Origin: Streptosporangium amethystogenes
GTDB taxonomy: Bacteria > Actinomycetota > Actinomycetes > Streptosporangiales > Streptosporangiaceae
NCBI RefSeq assembly: GCF_000721075.1
Contig: NZ_JOEQ01000001.1
Coordinates: 310,001 to 374,000, forward strand
Direction of reading: 5' to 3'
DNA: 64,000 bases
Part shown: positions 50,996-59,630 of the stretch, in pieces
Numbering within the stretch: the first letter of the stretch is position 1
How the letters are laid out: every line of letters starts with the position of its first letter
The notes under the pieces: generated by a model
The model's input: only the letters and a program-made list of their open reading frames with translations
What the model was told of the DNA's origin: nothing
Database searches by the model: none
Program-made: the position numbers and the translations under genes

Positions 50996-52137
50996 CGTGG
51001 AAGCCCCAGGACGCGTTCGGCGATGATGTTGCGCTGGATCTCGTTGGTGCCCGCGTAGATCGGTCCGGCCAGGGAGAACAGGAAGCCGTCCAGCCAGCGT
51101 CCGCCGTCCTCCGCCCCGGGGGCACCGCCGTCCAGGAGGCCGCGCTCGCCGAGGAGCCGCAGGGCGAGGGTGTGCATGCGCACGTCCAGCTCGGACCAGA
51201 AGACCTTGCCCATGCTGGAGGCGGAGCCGATCTCCTCCCCCGCCGCCAGACGGCGGGCGGTGCCGAAGGTGTGCAGGCGGTAGGCCTCGGCGTCCAGCCA
51301 GGCACGGGCGACCTGGTCGGCCAGGACGGGATCGGTGCCATCCGAGCGGGCCAGCCGGACCAGCCGGTCGGCCGTGGCCGTGAACCGGCCGGGGCTGCGC
51401 AGGGTAAGGCCCCGCTCCGAGGAGGTGGTCGCCATCGCGATCCGCCAACCCTCGCCGGGGGCGCCGAGCACCAGGTCGTCGGGGATCTCGACGCCGTCGA
51501 AGAACAGTTCGGCGAACCCGTGCTCGCCGTCGAGCTGGGCGATGGGCCGTACGGTGACATCGGCCAGCGGGAACATGAAATAGGTCAGGCCCCGGTGCCT
51601 GGCCGAGGCGGGGTCGCTCCGGAACAGGCCGAAGCCCCAGTCCGCGTGGCAGGCCCGGGAGCTCCAGGTCTTCTGCCCGTACAGCCGCCAGCCGCCCTCC
51701 ACCCGCTCCGCGCGGGACCGCAGGGCGGCCAGGTCACTGCCCGCCTCGGGCTCGGACCAAGCCTGTGCCCAGACCTCGTCGGCCCTGGCCATCGCGGGCA
51801 GGAAGCGCTCCCGCTGCTCCGCCGTGCCGTACGAGAAGATCGTGGGGGCCAGCAGGAAGATGCCGTTCTGGCCGACCCGGCCGGGGGCGCCCGCCGCCCA
51901 GTACTCCTCCTCGAAGATCAGCCACTCGACCAGGCTCGCCCCCCGGCCGCCGTACTCGACGGGCCAGGAGACCACCGACAGCCTGTCGGCCGCGAGCAGG
52001 CGCTCCCACTCACGATGCGCCTCGAAGCCCTCCCCGGTGTCCATCGAGGGCAGCGGGGCGGCCGGGACATGCCGGGCCAGCCAGTCCCGCACCTCGGCCC
52101 GGAATTCCCGCTCCGCGGGAGTGAAGTCCAGATCCAC
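50992..52137 (-). CDS. Acyl-CoA dehydrogenase, FadE30/FadE-steroid type
   Basis: 381 residues. LDFTPAEREFRAEVRDWLARHVP, WPVEYGGRGASLVEWLIFEEEYWAAGAP, WAQAWSEPEAGSDLAALRSRAE, GQKTWSSRACHADWGF and the C-terminal GTNEIQRNIIAERVLGLPR follow the FadE30 pattern. It would dehydrogenate a steroid-derived acyl-CoA with FAD, together with the overlapping short FadE. The GTG start lies 7 bp from operator site 8 and has no ribosome site, so a leaderless transcript is possible. First gene of the fadE-fadE-LLM unit. Confidence 0.9.
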   Translation of the reverse strand: MDLDFTPAEREFRAEVRDWLARHVPAAPLPSMDTGEGFEAHREWERLLAADRLSVVSWPVEYGGRGASLVEWLIFEEEYWAAGAPGRVGQNGIFLLAPTIFSYGTAEQRERFLPAMARADEVWAQAWSEPEAGSDLAALRSRAERVEGGWRLYGQKTWSSRACHADWGFGLFRSDPASARHRGLTYFMFPLADVTVRPIAQLDGEHGFAELFFDGVEIPDDLVLGAPGEGWRIAMATTSSERGLTLRSPGRFTATADRLVRLARSDGTDPVLADQVARAWLDAEAYRLHTFGTARRLAAGEEIGSASSMGKVFWSELDVRMHTLALRLLGERGLLDGGAPGAEDGGRWLDGFLFSLAGPIYAGTNEIQRNIIAERVLGLPR

Positions 52138-52144
52138 TACACCA

Positions 52145-52162
52145 ACCTAGCGCACGCTTGGG
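52145..52162. promoter_or_regulatory. KstR2-type operator, site 8
   Basis: ACCTAGC-GCAC-GCTTGGG, 7 bp before the first fadE start on the minus strand. One change per arm from ACCAAGC/GCTTGGT. Confidence 0.68.
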
Positions 52163-52188
52163 TGAGCGTACAGCGGCCGTACCGCGAA

Positions 52189-52262
52189 AGGCCCGGAGCG
52201 GTGGTTCCGCTCCGGGCCTCGGCACTCGAACGGCACCCCTCGGGCGAGGGGCGCCGTTCGAG
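52189..52262. terminator. Tandem terminator hairpins
   Basis: Two hairpins in a row: a 13-bp stem AGGCCCGGAGCGG/CCGCTCCGGGCCT (52189-52219) and an 18-bp stem with one mismatch (52225-52262) starting CTCGAACGG and ending CCGTTCGAG. They lie downstream of the protease gene on the minus strand and insulate it from the fadE operon. Confidence 0.85.
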
Positions 52263-52412
52263 TGATCGCCCGGCGTCACCCGTCCGAACGCCGCTACCCG
52301 GACGCCGTTGTCCGGATGACCGCCCGGCGTATTCGGGCAGGTGACGCCGATTCCGCTCGGGCGAGCGCCGCCGGCGCTCCCCAGGGGTGCGGTGCCACCC
52401 GAGCGGACGTGA

Positions 52413-54152
52413 TCAGCGCTGCTCGGGCGGGCGCTGCCCGATGTTCCGGCGCAACTGCTCCAGCTCCGCCTCCAGACCTGCGATCCGGGTGTTCGCCCCG
52501 GGGCCCGGAGTCCCCTGCTGGGGCTGCGGCTGACCGTACGGCGACTGCGGGCGGACCGCCCTGGTCTCCCCCGCCGGGAGCGGGTAGGGCGGCCGCTGCT
52601 GGTACTGCTGCGGCGCACCGTACGGCTGTCCCTGCTGGCCGTATGGCGGCTGGCCGGGTGGCTGGCCGTACTGTGGCTGGCCACCCGGCAACTGCGCCGG
52701 GTAACCGGGCTGCACCCCGTACGGAGCGGGCGGGAAGGAGGCCGGCCCCCTGGAGCGGCGCTTGCCCCTGGTAACCGCGACGATGGTGCCGATCACGAAC
52801 GCGGCGACCAGGCCGCCGCCACCCCAGAGCAGCCACGGCAGGATCGGGGTGCCGCTCTCGTCCTTGCCCGCGGTGATGGCCTGCTGGGAGTCGCTGATGT
52901 ACTTGGCGACGTACGGGTGGTTCGGCTGCAGCGCCTGCACCTCGCGGAACTTGGGCAGCGCGTCTGCGTACCTGTTCTGGAAGAACAGGTCGAGCGCCTC
53001 GTTGTAGGCCTTCGTCGTCGTCGACTCGGCCGGCTTGATGTTCTTCTCGTTCAGCTTCTCCTTGACGATACTGACCGGCAGCACGAAGCTCTCACCCTCG
53101 GTGGAACCACCGTCCTGCTGGATCAGGCCGCCGACCAGGATGCCGATGACCTTGCCGTCCTTGCTGAACACCGGACCGCCGGAGTTGCCCGGATAGGAGG
53201 GCGCCTGGGTCTGGATGTACGGCACCCCCTCGGGGGTCTGGCGGCTGGCGTTGTAGGGGCCCTCGGTGAACGCCGGGTCGAGCTTGGACTCAAGGTTGAA
53301 GATCGAGGTCTGCGTCACGGTGCCGGGGAACCCGCTGATGTAGAGGGTGTCGCCGACGCGCACGTCCGAGTCCTCGCCCAGCGGCACGGTCGGCAGGTTG
53401 TTCTGCCCGTTGACCTTGAGGATCGCGACGTCCTTGCCCGGGTAGACCGTGCCCTTGGCGACCAGCTCGATCGGCACCGTCTTGGTGGTCTTGTCGACGC
53501 CGCCGCCCGGCAGGCTCTGCAGCAGCGAGAGCGAGCTCTGGACATTGCGGATCTTGATGTTCTCCGCGTTCCAGATCTGGAAGATCTTCGTCGCGGTCCG
53601 GAGGATCTCCTCGTCGGAGGCGATGTCGCCGAGGCTGGTGACCAGGTCCGCGGCGTCCTTCTCATTGATCTTCGTGAGCGCCTGCGCCGCGAAGGTCTGG
53701 GCCAGCTCGGTGTCCTCCTGGCCGACGCAGTGCGCCGCGGTCACCATGTAGCCGTCCGGCGTGATCCACCAGCCGGTGCACAGCCCGCCCGCCGTCGCCT
53801 CGACGACCCGCTCCTGCCCGCCGGGCGAGAAGTAGCGGCCCGGGTTCTTGGCCATCTGCTGCACGACCCAGCGGTAGATGCTGTTCTCGTCGGAGGAGAT
53901 CTTGCCGCTCTGGACGGCGCTGATCCCCTGCTGCGTCAGGGTCCTGATCGCCTCCAGGTTCGCCTCGGGCGTCGGCACGGCCACGTCCGCCGTGTAGGAC
54001 ACCGAGGTCAACTGGACGGACGGGTGCGTCCTGGCGGCCAGCCACGTCCCGACGGGGACGTCGACCTCTTTGGGTTTGGCCACCGCTGTACCCGGCAGTG
54101 CCAGCGCGCTCGCCAGCACCAGGCCCGCGACGGCGCTGATTCTTCCCCACAT
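52413..54152 (-). CDS. Membrane-anchored trypsin-like serine protease
   Basis: 579 residues. A signal peptide (1-25, ALPGTAVA) is followed by an extracellular protease domain with His141 (VTAAHC), Asp241 (DVAIL) and Ser324 (YPGNSGGPVF), a TPR-like helical stretch (380-430), one membrane segment (438-460) and a Pro/Gln/Tyr/Gly-rich cytoplasmic tail with PYGQ-type repeats, ending with a short coiled coil (GLEAELEQLRRNI). GGGGAGAG lies 7 nt before ATG 54152. The domain order (outside protease, inside tail) suggests signal transduction across the membrane. Monocistronic. Confidence 0.9.
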   Translation of the reverse strand: MWGRISAVAGLVLASALALPGTAVAKPKEVDVPVGTWLAARTHPSVQLTSVSYTADVAVPTPEANLEAIRTLTQQGISAVQSGKISSDENSIYRWVVQQMAKNPGRYFSPGGQERVVEATAGGLCTGWWITPDGYMVTAAHCVGQEDTELAQTFAAQALTKINEKDAADLVTSLGDIASDEEILRTATKIFQIWNAENIKIRNVQSSLSLLQSLPGGGVDKTTKTVPIELVAKGTVYPGKDVAILKVNGQNNLPTVPLGEDSDVRVGDTLYISGFPGTVTQTSIFNLESKLDPAFTEGPYNASRQTPEGVPYIQTQAPSYPGNSGGPVFSKDGKVIGILVGGLIQQDGGSTEGESFVLPVSIVKEKLNEKNIKPAESTTTKAYNEALDLFFQNRYADALPKFREVQALQPNHPYVAKYISDSQQAITAGKDESGTPILPWLLWGGGGLVAAFVIGTIVAVTRGKRRSRGPASFPPAPYGVQPGYPAQLPGGQPQYGQPPGQPPYGQQGQPYGAPQQYQQRPPYPLPAGETRAVRPQSPYGQPQPQQGTPGPGANTRIAGLEAELEQLRRNIGQRPPEQR

Positions 54153-54413
54153 TTTCGTACTCTCCCCAAAACTTGCTTCCCGAGGCGAGAGCATGACGGG
54201 GACTACTTGGGGAGTACTTGGAAGCCACTGGTGGATCGCCGGAAACGTCCGACGACATGCTGGAACCATCCCGGCGCTCAAGGGGCAGGACGACCCCACG
54301 CCAGTAAGCGATCAAGGTATGGGTGAGTATATGCCCACAACGGCGAGTGTCGAATCCATACGCGACGCGCGGCCCCCGATCGCCCCGGAATCCCACCCGC
54401 GCGAAGAACGAGG

Positions 54414-55163
54414 TCAGCCGAGATAGGCGGCACGGACCACGGGATCCTCGCGAATCTCGGCGGGAGCGCCCGAGGCGATGACGCGGCCGAGGTCGAGGAC
54501 GACGAGACGGTCACAGGTGCCCATCACGAACCCCATGTCATGTTCGACCAGCAGGATCGTCGTCTCCAACGCCCCGATGACCTCCTCGATACGAGCGGTC
54601 TGGTCGGCGTCGAGACCGGACGTGGGCTCGTCGAGCAACAGCAGGGACGGCGCGTCCGCGAGGGCGCGGGCCAGCTCGACCAGGCGTCGCGACCCGGCGG
54701 GCAGTGCCGCCGCGTAGGCGTCGCGCAGCCCGTTCAGACCGCAGAGCTCCAGCACCTCGTCCACCCGCTCCCCGCGTTCCCGCTCCAGCCTCCGGCGTCC
54801 CCGCCAGCCGACCAGGTCGGCCGGGAGCCCGCCTCCCCCGCCTCTCCACTCCATCGCGGCCAGCACGTTGTCCGCCACGGTCAACCGGCCGAACACCTGG
54901 GTCCGCTGGAAGGTACGGCGCAGCCCGGCACGCGCCCGCCGCACCGCCGGAGTCCCCGTGCTCTCGCGGCCCATCACCGAGACGGCACCCGAGGTCGGCC
55001 GGCGCAGTCCGGAGATCACGTCGAACAGCGTGGTCTTCCCCGCCCCGTTGGGCCCGATCACCCCGCAGACCTGACCCACCGGCACCTCGAAGGAGACGTC
55101 GGTGAGCGCGTGGACGCCCCCGAAGGAGACCGATACGGCCTCGACCCGCAACGCCGCGCTCAT
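54414..55163 (-). CDS. livG: LivG-type ABC transporter ATPase
   Basis: 249 residues. Walker A GPNGAGKTT (near 38), Q-loop region FQRTQVF, Walker B LLLLDEPTSGLD and the switch His in VEHDMGFV are intact. The signature normally LSYGQ/LSGGQ reads LPAGSRRLVELARAL, an atypical form. ATG 55163 is preferred over GTG 55169 because GAGG then has proper spacing. It is the last gene of the importer operon and provides one ATPase; the other is fused to the permeases upstream. Confidence 0.9.
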   Translation of the reverse strand: MSAALRVEAVSVSFGGVHALTDVSFEVPVGQVCGVIGPNGAGKTTLFDVISGLRRPTSGAVSVMGRESTGTPAVRRARAGLRRTFQRTQVFGRLTVADNVLAAMEWRGGGGGLPADLVGWRGRRRLERERGERVDEVLELCGLNGLRDAYAAALPAGSRRLVELARALADAPSLLLLDEPTSGLDADQTARIEEVIGALETTILLVEHDMGFVMGTCDRLVVLDLGRVIASGAPAEIREDPVVRAAYLG

Positions 55164-55182
55164 CGCCACCTCATCTCTCCTG

Positions 55183-57894
55183 TCACGACACCCCCAGATA
55201 GGCGGCGGTGAGCCTGGCGCCGTCCACCTCGGCCCGGGGGCCGGTCCAGGTGACCCTGCCCAGGCGCATGAACGCGACGGTGTCGGCGAGTTCGAGCACC
55301 GAGGTGGCCTTCTCCTCCACCAGGAGCAGCGCGACGCCGCGCTCGCGCAGCTCGGCGAAGACCTCGAAGACCTGCTCGACGACGAGCGGTGCCAGGCCGA
55401 GCGAGGGCTCGTCGGCGATCAGTACCCGAGGCGGCCTGACCAGGGCGGGAGCCAGGGTGAGCAGCTGCTGCTCACCACCGGAGAGTGCCCCGGCGGCAAG
55501 CCCCCGGCGCCTGGCGAGTTGCGGCAGCCGCTCGTAGACGGGACCTGGATCGGCGAGCCAGGTCCGCAGGTTCTCGTCCACGGTCAGTCCGGGGAAGACA
55601 CCGCGCCCCTCGGGTGCGAGCAGCACACCTTCCCGCGCCCGGCGGTGGGCGGGCCAGGAGGTCACGTCGGCCCCGTCCAGGACCACCCGCCCCGCCGTCA
55701 CCCGGAGATCCCCTGCGGCGACCGCGCAGGTGGTGGACTTGCCCGCGCCGTTCGCGCCGAGCAGCGCCACCACCTCTCCCGGTCGTACCGCGAGGTCCAC
55801 CCCGCGCAGCACTGTGACGTCCCCGTACCCGGCGACCACGCCCTCCAGCCGGAACAGCGCGTCCTCGACGGCGGGGGCCCGCGGCGGTGCGGTGACCGGG
55901 CGGTGGCCGGTCCCGTTCGTCACCTGCACCGCCGGGACGGCCCCCTCGCGCGCGGGTGTCTCGCGCCGGAGGGCCGCGGCGCGGTCACCGCGCGTGCGGC
56001 GGCGGTGGCGGGCCTCGCCCAGCTGGGCGAGCACCCCGTCCGGATGCCTGGCCAGGATCATCCCGCCGGCCCCGAAGAGGATCGCCCCGACGTGCGCGGA
56101 GACGTGCCACCCGGCCAGCAGCTCGGGGAAGATCGCGGCGATCAACCCGCCGAGCACCGCGCCGCCGATCCTGCGGACGCCCTGCAGGACCACCACGGCC
56201 AGCCAGACGAAACCCGAGAAGGCCGGCAGGTCGGTGGCCGTCACCGACCCCTTGGAGATCGCGAACAGCACTCCGCCCAGCCCCGCGATCCCGGAGGCCA
56301 GGGCAAAGAGCATGATCTTGGTACGGGGTGCCGAGATGCCGGAGGTGGTCGCGGCGGCGGGCGCGGAGCGGACCGCCAGAACCGCCCGGCCTGAGGCCGA
56401 CCGTTCCAGGTTCCGCACCAGGAGCCCGACCAGCCCGATCAGGGCCAGCAGCAGCAGGACCCGTACCCGGGGGTCGGTGGTGTCGGCGAAACCCAGTCCG
56501 AGGGCGGGCAGCGGCCAGCCGATCGTGCCGTTGCTGAACTCGTCGATCTGGAAGAGCACCTGGTCGGCGAGGAGGGCGAGGGCGAGCGTCGCCAGGGTGA
56601 GGACCCGGCCGCCCAGCCGGAGGGCGGGCAGCGCGACGAGCACGCCGACCGCCGTCGCGCCGAGTACCCCCAGCAGGATCGCCACCGGGAGGGGCAGGCC
56701 GGAGGAGAACGCCCAGCCGCAGGTGAGCGCGGCCATCGAGGCGAAGGACGCCTGCGCGAGGTTGACCATGCCGCCGATGCCGGTGACGACCACGAAGGAG
56801 CAGAAGATCAGCGCGAGGACGAGCCCCTGGGCCACCACGCTCACGGAGAAGTCGTCGGCCGGGCGGGTGAGGGTCCAGGCCAGCAGCGCGACCAGGCCGA
56901 GCACCCACGGCAGGCGCCGCCGCCACGGCGGCAGGTCGGCCAGGTGGTCGGGGGGCGGCGCGTCCTCGGCGGCGGACCCCGCGATGCGGCCCCTGGACCG
57001 GTTGAGCAGGATCAGCCCGACGAACAGCAGGATCACCGGTACCGCCGTGCGCAGTCCGGTGACGTCCTCGGCGAAGTCCGCGTACCCCGCGACCAGGTTC
57101 TGCACCACGCCGAGCCCGAGCCCGGCCGCGAACGTCCATGGGATCGACCGGAGCCGGCCGAACACCGCGGCCGTCGCCGAGACGAACAGCATCACGGTGA
57201 ACGCGGTGGAGTCCAGGCCCAGGGTCGAGACCGCCAGCACCCCGGCGAGCCCGGCGAGTGTCGAACTGAGCGTCCAGGCCATGGCCGAGGAGGCGTCGAC
57301 GTCGATCCCGCGCAGGGTGGCCAGCCCGCGGGAGTCCACCGAGGCGCGCATCCTCAGGCCGTACGGCGTGTGCCGCATGAAGGCCCACAGCCCCACGGCG
57401 GCCAGCACCGCGAAGGCGAAGGTGATGAGCTGGTCGGAGTCGAGGCGGACGGCGCCGAAGGCGTAGGTGGCCGCCGGGTAGGGGCCCAGGCCGCGCGGCA
57501 GCGAGGTCGCGTCGGCACGTGGCAGCCCGAGCGGCTCGGCGACCAGGTCGACGACCAGCAGCCCGAGCGCCGGCAGCGCGATCGTCAGGCCGATGGTCCC
57601 GACGATCTGCGCCGTCTCCCCCGCCTGGGCGAGGCCGCGGAACATGACCCTGTGCAGCAGGTACCCGAGCAGCGGCGCGAAGAGCGCCACCGCGACCACC
57701 CCGGCCGCCCAGGCGGGCAGCCCGAGACCCACATTGAGTTCGAAGTACAGCAGCGCGGCCAGGAACCCGATGGCCCCGTGAGCGAAGTTGAACACGCCCG
57801 TCGCCGCGTAGGACAGGGTCAGCCCCGAGGCCATGACCGCGAAGACGGCTCCGGTGACGAGGCCGCTGAGAATGTAACCAACAAGCTCGGACAT
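55183..57894 (-). CDS. LivH-LivM-LivF triple fusion of ABC importer
   Basis: 903 residues in one frame. Residues 1-310 are a LivH permease (SGLVTGAVFAVMASGLTLSYAATGVFNFAHGAIGFL). Residues 335-625 are LivM (VLALIFCSFVVVTGIGGMVNLAQASFASMAAL). After a basic, flexible linker a LivF ATPase starts near 678 with Walker A GANGAGKST, signature LSGGEQQLLTLA, Walker B VLIADEPSLGL. LivH-LivM fusions are known; fusion of both permeases and the ATPase is unusual. GAAGG lies 5 nt before ATG 57894. It lies between the binding-protein gene and livG, so a complete importer is encoded. Substrate unknown, perhaps a steroid degradation acid. Confidence 0.92.
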   Translation of the reverse strand: MSELVGYILSGLVTGAVFAVMASGLTLSYAATGVFNFAHGAIGFLAALLYFELNVGLGLPAWAAGVVAVALFAPLLGYLLHRVMFRGLAQAGETAQIVGTIGLTIALPALGLLVVDLVAEPLGLPRADATSLPRGLGPYPAATYAFGAVRLDSDQLITFAFAVLAAVGLWAFMRHTPYGLRMRASVDSRGLATLRGIDVDASSAMAWTLSSTLAGLAGVLAVSTLGLDSTAFTVMLFVSATAAVFGRLRSIPWTFAAGLGLGVVQNLVAGYADFAEDVTGLRTAVPVILLFVGLILLNRSRGRIAGSAAEDAPPPDHLADLPPWRRRLPWVLGLVALLAWTLTRPADDFSVSVVAQGLVLALIFCSFVVVTGIGGMVNLAQASFASMAALTCGWAFSSGLPLPVAILLGVLGATAVGVLVALPALRLGGRVLTLATLALALLADQVLFQIDEFSNGTIGWPLPALGLGFADTTDPRVRVLLLLALIGLVGLLVRNLERSASGRAVLAVRSAPAAATTSGISAPRTKIMLFALASGIAGLGGVLFAISKGSVTATDLPAFSGFVWLAVVVLQGVRRIGGAVLGGLIAAIFPELLAGWHVSAHVGAILFGAGGMILARHPDGVLAQLGEARHRRRTRGDRAAALRRETPAREGAVPAVQVTNGTGHRPVTAPPRAPAVEDALFRLEGVVAGYGDVTVLRGVDLAVRPGEVVALLGANGAGKSTTCAVAAGDLRVTAGRVVLDGADVTSWPAHRRAREGVLLAPEGRGVFPGLTVDENLRTWLADPGPVYERLPQLARRRGLAAGALSGGEQQLLTLAPALVRPPRVLIADEPSLGLAPLVVEQVFEVFAELRERGVALLLVEEKATSVLELADTVAFMRLGRVTWTGPRAEVDGARLTAAYLGVS

Positions 57895-58102
57895 AAGGGC
57901 CTTCACCCCGGGATTTCGCGCCTGGTTGCTGACTGCTCACGGGTGTGACCCGTTCGCCTGCGGGACCGGTCGTACCGGTCCCCGAGGAGGACGACGGTCG
58001 GATGGTGGGGTTGACGGGTGAGGGCCGGCCTGGCGGCCGGGGGTGCCCCCGGCTCGCCGCTCACATGGCCCGCCAGACGCGTGAGCGGCAAGCCCGCGCC
58101 CG
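57895..58102. other. Intercistronic region with hairpin
   Basis: 208 bp between the binding-protein gene and the permease fusion. It holds a perfect 8-bp hairpin GCCGGGGG/CCCCCGGC (58036-58053), placed where a partial terminator or mRNA stabiliser would favour excess binding protein. Confidence 0.5.
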
Positions 58103-59359
58103 CTATTTCAGCGGGACGTTGTCGAAGCACTTCATGTTCTTGGCCACCTTGAAGGCACCCCCCTCCAGCTTGACCAGGGCGCCGCAGCCGTTGGGCTCGG
58201 TGTGGTCCTTGGGATAGCGGATCCTGCCGAAGCCGGGATTTTCGTAGTCGAAGGAGCCGTTGGCCGCGGCCAGGAATCTCTCCCTGGTCAGCTCCTTGCC
58301 GGTCTGCTCCAGGATCTTGAGGAAGATGTCGGCCGCCCAGTAGCCGATGGCCAGATGCTGGGTGAGCTGGGTCCCCGGTGCGGTCTTCGCCACGTCCGCC
58401 TTGAGCTGCGCGATCTCCGGGGCCTGCGACTCGAAGGGCTCGAACATGGGGGCCGCGATCACGCCTTCGAGCGCCTGGGCGATCGCCGGGTCCGCCAGGA
58501 TCGCGGCGTCGTAACTGGTCGCGTCGGAGATCAGGCCCTGGTAGCCCGCCTTCTTCAGCGCGCCGTACAGGCCGACGTTGAACTTGGTGCCGGCGATGAT
58601 CGAGACCACCAGGTCCGGCGGCCCGCCGCCGTCGGAGGTCATGATCTTGTTGACGTACGGGAGCCAGTCGGGTGGCGGGGCCGCGGCGGGCAGACCCGAG
58701 TTGAGGCCGACCAGCTTGAAGCCCGCGGCCTCGAAGGACTGCGAGATGGTCTTGCCCCCGTACTTGCTGCCGCTGGAGTCACTCGTCTGGACGTAGACGC
58801 TCTTGCCCGCCGAACCGCCGATGAGCTCGGCCATCTGGTTGCCCCACCAGGTCTGCGAGCCCGCGCCCGGCTGCGGCGCCAGGCAGCCGTTGTAGCCGAA
58901 GCCCGTCTTCGTGCCGCACCACTGCGGCCCGGTGGCCCAGCCGAACCACGGCACGCCCTGCTGCTCCAGGAAGGTCGCGCCGCCGAAGTTGGGCGCGTGC
59001 ACGGGGACCAGCGCGAACACCCGGTCCTTCTGAACCAGCTTCTTGGCCGCCGCGTCACCCTTGGCCGCGTCCTGGTTGTCGTCCTCGGCCCCGATGAACT
59101 CGATGGTGCGCCCGTGCACGCCACCGGCCTCGTTCGCCCGCTGGAACCTGGCCCTGGCCCCGATCTCCGCGTCCTTGGTGGAGTAGCCGCTAGCGCTGGT
59201 CTTGGTGAGCACTCCGCCCACCTTGACCGTCGTGGCGGTCACTCCTGCCGCCCCCTCGGAGCCACCGCCCCCCGCGGCCTTCTGCTCGGCCGCGCAGCCG
59301 CCTGCGGCGAGCGCCGCCGCGGCCACCAGGCCGATGAGTCGCACTGCCTGCCGTCTCAT
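58103..59359 (-). CDS. Branched-chain-type ABC transporter binding lipoprotein
   Basis: 418 residues. The lipoprotein signal ends LAAGGC at about residue 22. The mature protein has the LivJ-like type 1 fold: VTATTVKVGGVLTKTS, FQRANEAGGVHGRTIEFIGAEDDNQDAAKG, VFALVPVHAPNFGGATFLEQQGVPWFGW and GKSVYVQTSDSSGSKYGG. Six cysteines in the mature part are more than usual. GGGAG lies 8 nt before ATG 59359. Operator site 9 lies 51 bp upstream, linking the importer to the catabolic regulon. In steroid-degrading rhodococci ABC importers take up short bile-acid metabolites; a similar role is inferred. Confidence 0.9.
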   Translation of the reverse strand: MRRQAVRLIGLVAAAALAAGGCAAEQKAAGGGGSEGAAGVTATTVKVGGVLTKTSASGYSTKDAEIGARARFQRANEAGGVHGRTIEFIGAEDDNQDAAKGDAAAKKLVQKDRVFALVPVHAPNFGGATFLEQQGVPWFGWATGPQWCGTKTGFGYNGCLAPQPGAGSQTWWGNQMAELIGGSAGKSVYVQTSDSSGSKYGGKTISQSFEAAGFKLVGLNSGLPAAAPPPDWLPYVNKIMTSDGGGPPDLVVSIIAGTKFNVGLYGALKKAGYQGLISDATSYDAAILADPAIAQALEGVIAAPMFEPFESQAPEIAQLKADVAKTAPGTQLTQHLAIGYWAADIFLKILEQTGKELTRERFLAAANGSFDYENPGFGRIRYPKDHTEPNGCGALVKLEGGAFKVAKNMKCFDNVPLK

Positions 59360-59410
59360 AGGTCGCTCCCTGCCGTGCCGTGCCGTGCGGCGCGCGCCCG
59401 CCACAATTTG

Positions 59411-59428
59411 GCCTAGCGCTCGCTTGGT
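59411..59428. promoter_or_regulatory. KstR2-type operator, site 9
   Basis: GCCTAGC-GCTC-GCTTGGT. The right arm is perfect. It lies 51 bp before the binding-protein gene on the minus strand. Confidence 0.7.
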
Positions 59429-59550
59429 TTCGTCAGCGTAGATTTGGCATCCTGGGGTGTCAATGGAAGATCACCACACCCCCCACACCGGCCACACGAC
59501 CCTCCGGAAGGCGGGGAGGAGCGGGCGGCGACGCCCCGAAACAGTAGATA

Positions 59551-59568
59551 ACCAAGCAATTGCTTGCT
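59551..59568. promoter_or_regulatory. KstR2-type operator, site 10
   Basis: ACCAAGC-AATT-GCTTGCT, with a further TTATAATG at its right edge resembling a -10 box. It lies 62 bp before the zinc dehydrogenase start and 122 bp from site 9 in the divergent region. Confidence 0.75.
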
Positions 59569-59630
59569 TATAATGCCGCTCCGGGCCAACGTGCGGAGCG
59601 CACGGGGCCCTCGGCTCGACGGGAGCGGAC

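Noticed and set aside
54201..54220. Tandem CTACTTGG/GTACTTGG repeats before the protease gene
   Set aside because: Only two short copies; no known regulator motif matched, so not called as an operator.
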